From JAPLIS01 sp963719415 (GTDB taxonomy: Bacteria; Babelota; Babeliae; Babelales; Vermiphilaceae): 64,000 nucleotides of DNA. The stretch spans positions 930,001-994,000 of the forward strand of contig OY970383.1 in assembly GCA_963719415.1 (NCBI GenBank), in the 5' to 3' direction. The first letter of the stretch is position 1. Every line of letters begins with the position of its first letter. Below are positions 16,953-24,614 of this stretch, piece by piece. Position numbers and translations under genes: made by a program. The notes under the pieces were generated by a model. It searched no databases and was not told the origin of the DNA. It worked only from the letters and a program-made list of their open reading frames with translations.

Positions 16953-18641
16953 TTAGTCACGGTTCCCGCGATAAGGTTTTTTATCACGATCAAAGAAGCT
17001 ATTTTCGCCTCTATCTGCTTTTGGTCTATCAGATGACGATCTAGGCGATGATCTGAAACCATTATCTCTGCTGTCGTCTTTTCTGTCGTCTCTTCTTTCA
17101 CCAAATGGTCTAGGTCTAGGAGTAAAACCGCCACGGTCATCTCTTCTTTCTCCAGCCGGTCTATCGCTAGACGATCTATCGAAGTTTGATGCAGGTCTTG
17201 GTCTTGGAGTAAATCCACCACGATCATCTCTTCTTTCACTAGACGGTCTATCAAAGCTTGGTCTTGGAGTGAATCCACCACGATCGTCTCTTCTTTCACC
17301 AGACGGTCTATCGCTAGAAGGTCTATCAAAACTCGGCCTTGGTGTATAGCCGCCACGATCTCTATCGCCAGATGGTTTATATTCTCTTCTTTCACCATTA
17401 GATCCACCAAATCCAGACGATCTATCCCTAGAATCACTTCCTCGAGAATCATTTCTAGAATGACCAGTAAAGTAAGAAGAACGACCACCGCCACCACCAC
17501 CTCTTCTATTGCCATAACCAGAACCACCAGAGCGAGGTCCCATAGGTTTTTGGTTTTTCTTAGGATCAAGCATATGTTGAATAGCAGCCCAAAGACGTCT
17601 ATCTTGTGGAGCGATTAAGCATAATGAAAAACCTTTGGCGCCAGCACGTGCTGTACGTCCAATACGGTGAACGTAATCTTCTGGGCATTGTGGAAGATCA
17701 TAGTTGATTACATGTTCAATATGAGGAATATCAAGACCGCGAGCTGCAACGTCTGTGGCAATCATAATGCGGCTTTTAGAATCACGGAAATCTTTAATTA
17801 CTTTGCTACGACGGTTTTGACGTAAGTCTCCATGTAAAAAGTCAGTACTGTGACCTTGATCTTTGAGACTACGAGCAAGTTTCTCTGTGCCATGTTTTGT
17901 TTTAACAAAGATAATAACTGAGCCTGAACGTTTATCAAGTTCTTTTAATAGTTCAGTAAATTTATTTTCCGAAGTTACATTGAGTGTATCTTGTTGGATA
18001 TTTGCTGGAGTTATTTGTGCTGACTCAATATGTACATTTTCAGGATCTTTTAGGTACTGTTGAGTTAGTCTCATGATTGATGCAGGAAGTGTTGCTGAAA
18101 ACAACATAGTTTGACGATCAGCTGGTAAATGTTCTGCAATCGCTTCGATTTGAATACCAAATCCCATATCAAGCATACGATCAGCTTCATCAAGTACAAA
18201 AACGCCTGCTTTTTTCAACGATAAAGTACCGCGAGAAAGATGGTCATTTACACGGCCAGGTGTACCAACAATGATACGAGGATTTCTTCTTAATGCACTT
18301 AATTGAGGGAACATAGGTTCGCCACCAATAAGCAATGTTGTATTAATAAAACTTTTTTTGCCAAGTAGTTTTTGAGTAAATACTAATATTTGTGCAGCTA
18401 ACTCACGAGTCGGTGTAAGAATAAGTGCTGTTTTTTCTGTATCTTTCAAAAGCTGGGCAATAAGAGGAAGCATAAAGGCGGCGGTTTTACCCGTACCTGT
18501 TTGTGCTGAACCTAAAATGTCTTTTCCAAGCAATGCTGCTGGAATAGTTTTTTCCTGGATAGGAGTTGGCTCTGTATAACCTACGTTAACGAGAGCTTCG
18601 TTTAAAAGGGCCGGAAGGCCAAAATCTTGGAATTGTTTCAT
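16953..18641 (-). CDS. DEAD-box RNA helicase with RGG/Pro-Arg repeat tail
   Basis: 562 residues. RhlE/CsdA-like ATP-dependent RNA helicase. Motifs in order: Q motif (YTEPTPIQEK), AQTGTGKT, PTRELAAQI, TPGRV, DEADRMLDMGF, SATLP, and HRIGRTARAG. The helicase core ends near residue 365. The remaining 200 residues are Gly/Arg/Asp/Ser-rich, with at least four repeats of the RRDDRGGFTPRP type, encoded by near-identical DNA units at about 17090-17360. Such tails bind RNA and can drive condensate formation. The repeated DNA could change copy number. Confidence 0.95.
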   Translation of the reverse strand: MKQFQDFGLPALLNEALVNVGYTEPTPIQEKTIPAALLGKDILGSAQTGTGKTAAFMLPLIAQLLKDTEKTALILTPTRELAAQILVFTQKLLGKKSFINTTLLIGGEPMFPQLSALRRNPRIIVGTPGRVNDHLSRGTLSLKKAGVFVLDEADRMLDMGFGIQIEAIAEHLPADRQTMLFSATLPASIMRLTQQYLKDPENVHIESAQITPANIQQDTLNVTSENKFTELLKELDKRSGSVIIFVKTKHGTEKLARSLKDQGHSTDFLHGDLRQNRRSKVIKDFRDSKSRIMIATDVAARGLDIPHIEHVINYDLPQCPEDYVHRIGRTARAGAKGFSLCLIAPQDRRLWAAIQHMLDPKKNQKPMGPRSGGSGYGNRRGGGGGGRSSYFTGHSRNDSRGSDSRDRSSGFGGSNGERREYKPSGDRDRGGYTPRPSFDRPSSDRPSGERRDDRGGFTPRPSFDRPSSERRDDRGGFTPRPRPASNFDRSSSDRPAGERRDDRGGFTPRPRPFGERRDDRKDDSRDNGFRSSPRSSSDRPKADRGENSFFDRDKKPYRGNRD

Positions 18642-18857
18642 AAAACACCTCTAAAAATCTGCGTCTATTATATAATATGTATAAGGATATGCTCTCATAA
18701 CGCAGATTTGAGAAGATATTCTAATATAAAATGAAGAGTTAAGCACTGCTTAAAAGTTCAATGTATTTCTCTATTAATTATATCTTTATTGTACAAAAAG
18801 TTAAGAGGCAATTGAAAATAAAATAAAAAAAAGGGCAATTGGGGGGGCTAAAAAAGC

Positions 18858-19763
18858 TTAATTAGACTCAAAATGCAATAATTCATCGACATAGTTTTTG
18901 GCATCAAATGGGGCATACTGGTCCGATTTTTCTCCAAAAGAGACATATGTCACCGGAATAGCGAGTTCTTTGGCAATGCTAAAAACAATGCCTCCCTTGC
19001 CAGTTCCATCCATTTTGGTAAGAATTATGCCATTAACGTCTGCACTCTCTTTAAATAATTTTGCCTGTTCAAAGGAGTTTTGCCCTAACATTGAGTCAAT
19101 AGTGAGTAATATATTAGTTGTCAGCCCAGGAAGTTGCTTGCTGACAATACGCTTTATTTTTGCTAATTCGTTCATTAAATTGATTTTGGTCTGAAGTCTA
19201 CCAGCTGTGTCTATGATTAAAATATCAAAATTTTCGTTTTTAAAGCGCTCGCATCCATCAAAAACAACCGAGGCTGGGTCCTGATTAAGTTTTCCAACAA
19301 CAATAGAAACACCCGTTTTTTTGGCCCATTCTGCTAATTGTTCAGGAGCAGCGGCTCTAAAGGTATCGGCAGCAACAAGAAGAACTTTTTTTCCCTGTTT
19401 TTGATAATGGTGAGCTAATTTACCGGTAAATGTTGTTTTGCCGCTACCATTGATGCCAACCATTAGATAAATTTGGGAATTAGGGTCAGGCTGTGTTGGT
19501 ATACTGGTCAGTATAGCCGTGAGCTGTTTTCTTAATGCTTCTTTAAGGTCGCCCCCCTTTTTAATAGTGCCAGCTGCATATTCTTTTCTAAGTTCAGTCA
19601 TGATGGAGGCGGTGGTTTTTGCGCCCGTATCGGCCGACAGAAGCAGTATTTCTAATTCTTTGAGGGTGCTTTCATCGATAGATGATTGGCCAAATAGTAG
19701 GGCGAGATTGGAGGTTACCTGTTGATATATTTTTTTAAATGCATTTTTGATAAACGAAAACAT
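18858..19763 (-). CDS. ftsY: Signal recognition particle receptor FtsY
   Basis: 301 residues; SRP receptor GTPase that docks ribosome-SRP complexes at the inner membrane. Helical N domain (residues 1-85), then the G domain: GINGSGKTTFTGKLA (P-loop), VAADTFRAAAPEQLA, ILIIDTAGRLQTK, ILTKMDGTGKGG, and VSFGEKSDQYAPFDAK. The acidic A domain is missing, as in many short FtsY proteins. Single gene, start ATG at 19763. Confidence 0.95.
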   Translation of the reverse strand: MFSFIKNAFKKIYQQVTSNLALLFGQSSIDESTLKELEILLLSADTGAKTTASIMTELRKEYAAGTIKKGGDLKEALRKQLTAILTSIPTQPDPNSQIYLMVGINGSGKTTFTGKLAHHYQKQGKKVLLVAADTFRAAAPEQLAEWAKKTGVSIVVGKLNQDPASVVFDGCERFKNENFDILIIDTAGRLQTKINLMNELAKIKRIVSKQLPGLTTNILLTIDSMLGQNSFEQAKLFKESADVNGIILTKMDGTGKGGIVFSIAKELAIPVTYVSFGEKSDQYAPFDAKNYVDELLHFESN

Positions 19764-20046
19764 GAACTAATCCCTTAACAAACATAATAAAGCAATTCAA
19801 TAAAATATAGTAAATAGTATATCACAAACTTTAGGGGTATGCGAATAGTAGTTCGTTAGTATGCTGATTTTATTTTTTAACTGTTTGAGAAGATATATCG
19901 ACTTTTTTTTTAACATTCTCTAACATAGATAGCTTTTAATGCGCTATCTTCGGTTCCTTTTTTTAGCGTACGCCTAAAAGAGGCACATACTGATTATGAT
20001 ACTGATCATGCCGACAAATTATATGAAACAAGTCTCTGTGTTCTAG
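19764..20046. other. Intergenic region upstream of ftsY
   Basis: No gene seen. Contains a 7-bp inverted repeat at 19927-19949 (AGATAGC with GCTATCT) followed by a T-run on the plus strand at 19957-19963. Nothing else recognised. Confidence 0.4.
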
Positions 20047-20183
20047 TTAAATATTAAAACATAGTTATACTATAAATATAGGTTAATATAATAAATCTTT
20101 AAAATAGAGAGTTATTGAAGATTATTATAAAAATAGAAAAGATAAAAAATAAAGAACAGGTTGCAATAGTAGGATTTTCCCTG
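20047..20183 (+). repeat. Duplicated leader/promoter region, copy 1
   Basis: Closely similar to 35238-35376: both share TTAAATATTA, then CTTTAAAATAGAGAGTT and TTATTATAAAAATAGAAAAG in the same spacing, up to a signal-peptide start. Both precede ankyrin-type genes and carry a TATAAT-like block (near 20087 here). The homology continues into the signal peptides (about 65 bases). Leader is not open in the second copy, so it is non-coding. Confidence 0.65.
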
Positions 20184-20528
20184 GTGTATCGATTAATAGT
20201 TGTTTTGATTTTTGGTGCTATGATTGGCAATGGTGTGCAGGCAGCGGATAGAGACCATAGCCGGGAATCTGCATCATCTTTACTGTCCTCTGATGATGAC
20301 AAGGATGCAGAGTCAAGGGTTGAAAAGAGTAAGAAAAAAGAATGGATTGAAAGATTCGTTGAAGCTTTGCCAAAAGAAAAACACTTGCGATATTTAGTTA
20401 GTTATATAGTGTATCGTACGAACAGTGATCAGGAACCAGTAATAGGTAGTGATTCAAGTGAGGAATTAGCTGATTTGGTTAGAGAACATAGGGATGCAAT
20501 ATTTTCGGATGCTATAGCAAAGCGTTGA
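20184..20528 (+). CDS. N-terminal fragment of an ankyrin protein split by IS630
   Basis: 114 residues from GTG at 20184, the start equivalent to the ATG at 35377 in the paralogue (MVYRLAIVL vs VYRLIVVL). Signal peptide VYRLIVVLIFGAMIGNGVQA, then an acidic/helical region (SSLLSSDDDKDAESRVEK). The last five codons (IAKR and stop) come from the IS left end, since the element begins at 20515. The reading frame continues in-frame at 21470 once the element is removed. Probably still secreted as a truncated protein. No ankyrin repeats in this part. Confidence 0.7.
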   Translation: MYRLIVVLIFGAMIGNGVQAADRDHSRESASSLLSSDDDKDAESRVEKSKKKEWIERFVEALPKEKHLRYLVSYIVYRTNSDQEPVIGSDSSEELADLVREHRDAIFSDAIAKR

Positions 20529-21467
20529 TAAATAACCCCAAAAGAATATACTAATTTCTAAACAAAAATTTAGGAGTTATAGTATGTATAGCGTAGACAT
20601 AAGAAAAAAAGCTCTCGATTTATTAATCGAGAAGAAAATGAAAAAAACAGAAGTAGCATTGTTGCTTGATATAGACAGAAAAACATTATATACATGGAAT
20701 AAAATATTCAAAAAAGAAGGCCGCATTGCACCATTATCAGATCGAACAAAATCTGGAAAAAGCAGAAGAAAATTAGATTTAGTTAAATTTAAACTTTTTT
20801 TGGACGAACATCAAGATTGGACCATTAAAGCAATGACTGAAGCGTTGAAAGTTGGTAAAACAGCAGTAGGAACAGCTATAAAGGCTCTTGGTTACACTCG
20901 AAAAAAAAACAATATTTATTCAAAGAAAGAATAGAGAAAGCACGAATAGAGTTTGCAGAGAAAGTAAAAAAAATAAAAAAATCAGAATTGGTATATTTTG
21001 ACGAATCTGGAATTGACAATAACGAACGATATGCATATGGATGGGGATTGCGTGGCAAGCGCGTTTTTGCTGAAAAACCCGGGCATTCTACGCAAAGAAC
21101 AAGTATTTGCGCAGGTCTTTTTGAAAATAAACTTTGTGCGCCTTTAATATTCGATGGTTATTGCAATAAAGAAATTATTAAATGTTATTTTGAGACTGTT
21201 TTGCTGCCACATATAGGTACTGGAAAGACTATTGTTTTAGATAACGCATCGTTTCACAAATGGATCGAAATCTCTGATATTGTAAATAAAGCTGGTTGTT
21301 CTTTGCTTTTTTTACCTGCTTATTCTCCAGACTTAAACCCAATAGAACATCATTGGGCTTACCTAAAAAATAATATTAGGCGTGAGCTTGAATTTGTTGA
21401 AAATGATATTTGGAAAGCGACTTGTAATGCATTTGAGAAAATGGGGAATTCTTAGTGCGCTATGCTA
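20515..21467 (+). mobile_element. IS630-family insertion sequence (953 bp)
   Basis: Ends are inverted repeats: left TAGCAAAGCG...ACCCCA (from 20515) and right, read inward on the other strand, TAGCATAGCG...TCCCCA (from 21467). Flanked by TA on both sides (20513-20514 and 21468-21469), the target duplication of the IS630/Tc1-mariner group. Holds one transposase in two overlapping frames. Removal of the element with one TA restores a single ankyrin reading frame, which proves the boundaries to the base. Confidence 0.9.
20584..21455 (+). CDS. IS630-family DDE transposase expressed by -1 frameshift
   Basis: Frame A (20584-20934, 116 residues) holds the N-terminal helix-turn-helix (VALLLDIDRKTLYTW) and a second HTH part. 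Frame B continues at an A9 run (20901-20909, CGA AAA AAA AAC), where a -1 slip gives KKKQYLFKERIEKARIEF and leads to the catalytic domain: YFDESGIDNN (Asp), IVLDNASFHK (Asp), SPDLNPIEHHW (Glu). Total about 290 residues, normal for the family. The poly-A slippery site suggests programmed frameshifting, common in IS elements. All DDE residues intact, so the element may be active. Confidence 0.88.
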
Positions 21468-21474
21468 TATAACA

Positions 21475-22983
21475 ATGGCGGCTAGAATTAATAGAAGCAA
21501 CATGCTTTTTCCGCTATTGCTTAAAGGCAGAGATAAGAATCAGTTGAATCGAGATTTAGAGAAAGTAGTTTTAACTGGTAATGGAATAGCTACTCAGCTG
21601 TTGATCGATGCTAAGGCAGATGTTAATAAGCCGGGTAATAACGGACAGACTTCTTTAATGGGAGCTGTGGGCTTTAGGGGATCCTTAGTAAGTACGAGGC
21701 GATTGATTGCCAATAAGGCTGATGTTAATGCGCGGGATAAAGATAGAGATACCCCTTTACTATGGGCTATTAAAGTTGGAAATTGTGATATAAAAATAGT
21801 AAAGGCATTAGTTAAAGCTAAAGCTGATGTTAATGCGCAAAATAAAAATAGATATACCCCTTTACTATTGGCCATTGAAGACCGCGTTTGTGATATAGAA
21901 ATTGTAAAGGTATTAGTGAATGCTAAAGCTGATGTTAATGAGCAAAATTGTCATGGGTATACTCCGTTAATAAATGCTGTTAGGTTTGGGTTTGAGAATG
22001 CTGCGGTGGTGTTACTTGAGGCTAAGGCTGATGCCAGTAGGCAGGATTTCGATGGAAACAAAGCTATAAATCATATCGGGTATAGTCGTCATTTTAATGT
22101 AGAACGCTTATTAGAGCATGGTTTTGATTTGGAACAGTTATCGCGCGGTGCTCAAGAGTTGAAGTCACAGAATAAACTCGCAGATCTAGGTGGTGATGGT
22201 TCGCAAGCTCGAGGTAGTTTGGAAAATAATGAAGGTAGAGGAAGCGTTGCAGGTAGTTTAAACCAAAGGCAAAGGAGTAGTGCAAGAGTAGTTCATGTTA
22301 AAAATACAAGACTCTGTGGTGCTGCAGCAGTAGATGATGGTTCGGGTGAAAGCGAAGGCCCGTGGACGCGCTTTGGTCGTTGTGTTGTATTGCTAACTGC
22401 AGCAGGGGTCGGCATATTGGCTAAAATAGCGCTTTCTAGCGACTCGATGGATAGTCCAGTAGGCGGAAGCAGCTCGGTAAGAACAAATTCTTTAGTAGAT
22501 TCAGATGCAGTCGTAGGAGTTGCAGCTTTAGGTGAAGCACTGGTCTCAGTACCAGTTGAAGTGGCAGAAGTGGAAGATGTAGCCATCACAGCTTTAAATA
22601 AAGAAGCTTCTGTTTCAGACTTAGATAACGTTTTGGGACAAGCGCAAGATACTTTAGTTGAAGTCGGCAACGACTTATATCCAAGTAAAAATTCAGAAGT
22701 AGCAGAAAAAGTCTTTGTCCAAGAAAAGCAATCTACAGTAGGTTTTATGTCAGATGAAACTTTGAATACGGTGAAAAAAACAGCATTGGCTAGTGTATTT
22801 ACAGTGGGAGTGCTCAAGCTTTTCCATTATTGTTACTTACAATACAAAAAAAATAGTGGGCTACATAAAGCTCGGATTTGGGCAAAAAAAGCGTTTTATT
22901 ACGCTCAACAGCATAAAAAGATGACAATCGCCGCATCAGGTAGTTTGGCGGTTGTTGGATTTTATTTTTTACAGAATAGATAA
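21475..22983 (+). CDS. Ankyrin-repeat protein, C-terminal fragment of a gene split by IS630
   Basis: 502 residues from ATG 21475; no ribosome-binding site and no signal peptide, because the true N-terminus is at 20184. Residues about 30-220 hold six ankyrin repeats with the ADVN finger (LLIDAKADVNKPG, LIANKADVNARD, LVKAKADVNAQ, LVNAKADVNEQ, LLEAKADASRQ). Then a Ser/Gly/Ala-rich region, a hydrophobic segment (CVVLLTAAGVGILAKIAL), a second low-complexity acidic part, and two C-terminal membrane segments (ALASVFTVGVLKLF, IAASGSLAVVGFYFL). The stop lies at the left end of the MITE at 22983. Role: probable host-interaction scaffold. Confidence 0.75.
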   Translation: MAARINRSNMLFPLLLKGRDKNQLNRDLEKVVLTGNGIATQLLIDAKADVNKPGNNGQTSLMGAVGFRGSLVSTRRLIANKADVNARDKDRDTPLLWAIKVGNCDIKIVKALVKAKADVNAQNKNRYTPLLLAIEDRVCDIEIVKVLVNAKADVNEQNCHGYTPLINAVRFGFENAAVVLLEAKADASRQDFDGNKAINHIGYSRHFNVERLLEHGFDLEQLSRGAQELKSQNKLADLGGDGSQARGSLENNEGRGSVAGSLNQRQRSSARVVHVKNTRLCGAAAVDDGSGESEGPWTRFGRCVVLLTAAGVGILAKIALSSDSMDSPVGGSSSVRTNSLVDSDAVVGVAALGEALVSVPVEVAEVEDVAITALNKEASVSDLDNVLGQAQDTLVEVGNDLYPSKNSEVAEKVFVQEKQSTVGFMSDETLNTVKKTALASVFTVGVLKLFHYCYLQYKKNSGLHKARIWAKKAFYYAQQHKKMTIAASGSLAVVGFYFLQNR

Positions 22984-23193
22984 CGTGAGCTTGGTCTAAA
23001 CGATCAGTATTTTAAAGCTTTTTTTGTAAATTAGATGTTTCTGTAGGGCAGGGTATAATTTTGTGTGTTCCCCAAAATTCGGGGTCCCCGCCGAGTAGGT
23101 GGGGTAAAAAGAGGCCACAAAGGGGAAGTTTTAATACGCTGTAAAAGGAGTATACAAGCTATTTTTACAATCTTTTTTACGTCGAGCTCACGT
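22983..23193. mobile_element. MITE-like repeat, copy 1 (211 bp)
   Basis: Ends are 11-bp inverted repeats: ACGTGAGCTTG left and CGAGCTCACGT right. About 75 bp on each side match the copy at 59657-59898 in the same orientation. The GC-rich centre (23061-23121, CCCCAAAATTCGGGG...GGTGGGGTAAAAAGAGGCC) matches only the reverse complement of the other copy's centre. No transposase, so non-autonomous. No clear target duplication here. Confidence 0.75.
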
Positions 23194-23240
23194 TGCTTAA
23201 CTATTTTAATACTATATTTTTTGTTTCATGAAAACATCTT

Positions 23241-24557
23241 CTAAAAATCAAAAGCAATAACACAACCTACAATATTACTTCCGGTAAATCGTTTACCGTT
23301 GAATGGAATTTTGGCATAGAGAGAAATGTAGGGTTGTACGCGAGTTTTTTCCCATGAATGTACCGCAAAATCATAGCTGGTATTGATAAAAATATGGTGT
23401 GCGGTGGATTCTTGTAAGCTTTCAGCGGTATTGGCGATACTGTTTGAAAATGTATTGTTGCATAAGGCTAAGTAATCTTGCCCATGTTTTAAATATTGAT
23501 ACCCTGCCAAAACAGAAAGTCCCTTGAAGAATTTATTCATTTTTGCATAGAGATTAAATTGCTGAGTGAGGCCATAATCTTTATAAGCGCGAGCTTTTTG
23601 TAGTAAAATTAATTCAGTCTGATTTAATGCTGTTTTTATACGATAGTCGCTACTGTGCCCAAATATATGAGTTAATTGTACATCTATTCCTGCCTGAAAA
23701 TAGCTTCCCAATGTTAAATCAAGCCCGAGGCCAAATGGTAGCGCGCAAGCACCATTATTGCCAAAAGGAAGGGCAAAAATTTTATTGATGTCTGCTTTTT
23801 TACCGGTGGGTAGACTTAATCCAAATCGGGTGTTTAAACTTACCATTTTAAGAATATCTTTGGGTTGAGGAAAATCATGATACCAGTTTAAGAGGACGGT
23901 TAGATCGCCAATTCCCGTTCTTTTCCAGCCACCAATATCAAGGCAGGCAAGTTCAAGCATGTTAGTTGCAAAATTATCCGTTAATAGAGTTTTTGTTCGG
24001 TAGTCAGCATCGTTATTGTTGTTGTTTTTTGTTTTATCCGTAAAGCTAACATTTCTTAGTTCTTGATGATAGGCAGGTAGATGAATACTTACAAACCAGT
24101 TTTGTAAAAAGAAAAAACGAGCGCTTAGTGCTGCAGCATAATAGATATCAAGATCGCCACAAACAGCAAAATGTCCTCTGGTACCATCATCGCCACCGGG
24201 GATCTGATTTCTGAGTTTGCTCATTTTGCTTTCAGGATCAAATCCTTCAAGCATAGCTAAACTGCTCTGATCTGGTTGCCATATCTGTAATGGCCCGGAT
24301 ACAGAGCCATGTTCGTCAAAGCTTTTGGTACCAATACCGCCTTCCGTAAATAGGTTAAGATGATAATCAAGATGTCGCTCGTAAGGAGGTCTGATTAAAG
24401 AAGAGTAGGGTTGTAGGTTGTGCATAGTGTCGGCAAATAGATTGCCGGTAGCTAAAAATATGAAAGATAAAAATACAAAAAAGATGCTAGATAATTGCAT
24501 GCTTGAGGCTTGTGCCGTGAACGCTTGTGTAGAGAATGGTTCTGAATATTTATTCAT
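23241..24557 (-). CDS. Probable outer-membrane beta-barrel protein
   Basis: 438 residues. Signal region SSIFFVFLSFIFLATGNLFA. The mature part alternates hydrophobic and polar residues, with many aromatic strand ends (FFLQNWFVSIHLPAYHQ, YFQAGIDVQLTHIF), and the last residue is Phe (VIAFDF), the usual signature for Bam insertion. No family recognised; porin/OMP-like by pattern. Preceded (57 bp) by the start of the long minus-strand gene at 24615, so the two may be co-transcribed. Confidence 0.7.
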   Translation of the reverse strand: MNKYSEPFSTQAFTAQASSMQLSSIFFVFLSFIFLATGNLFADTMHNLQPYSSLIRPPYERHLDYHLNLFTEGGIGTKSFDEHGSVSGPLQIWQPDQSSLAMLEGFDPESKMSKLRNQIPGGDDGTRGHFAVCGDLDIYYAAALSARFFFLQNWFVSIHLPAYHQELRNVSFTDKTKNNNNNDADYRTKTLLTDNFATNMLELACLDIGGWKRTGIGDLTVLLNWYHDFPQPKDILKMVSLNTRFGLSLPTGKKADINKIFALPFGNNGACALPFGLGLDLTLGSYFQAGIDVQLTHIFGHSSDYRIKTALNQTELILLQKARAYKDYGLTQQFNLYAKMNKFFKGLSVLAGYQYLKHGQDYLALCNNTFSNSIANTAESLQESTAHHIFINTSYDFAVHSWEKTRVQPYISLYAKIPFNGKRFTGSNIVGCVIAFDF

Positions 24558-24614
24558 GGTATATTGATTTCGTTTGTCTGTAGGTATTTTATTTTTTGAT
24601 TATTTTATTCTTTT

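Noticed and set aside
16916..17569. Long 217-codon frame overlapping the helicase tail on the same strand
   Set aside because: Leu/Asp/Val-rich with repeats mirroring the helicase RGG repeats; explained as a shifted frame of repetitive coding DNA.
20115..20183. N-terminal extension of the split ankyrin gene to TTG 20115
   Set aside because: The same leader is closed by stops in the paralogous copy at 35238-35376, and the signal peptide starts at GTG 20184.
22293..22817. 174-codon antisense frame in the ankyrin gene
   Set aside because: Ser/Thr/Ala-rich mirror of a low-complexity coding region; no start context, no homologue recognised.
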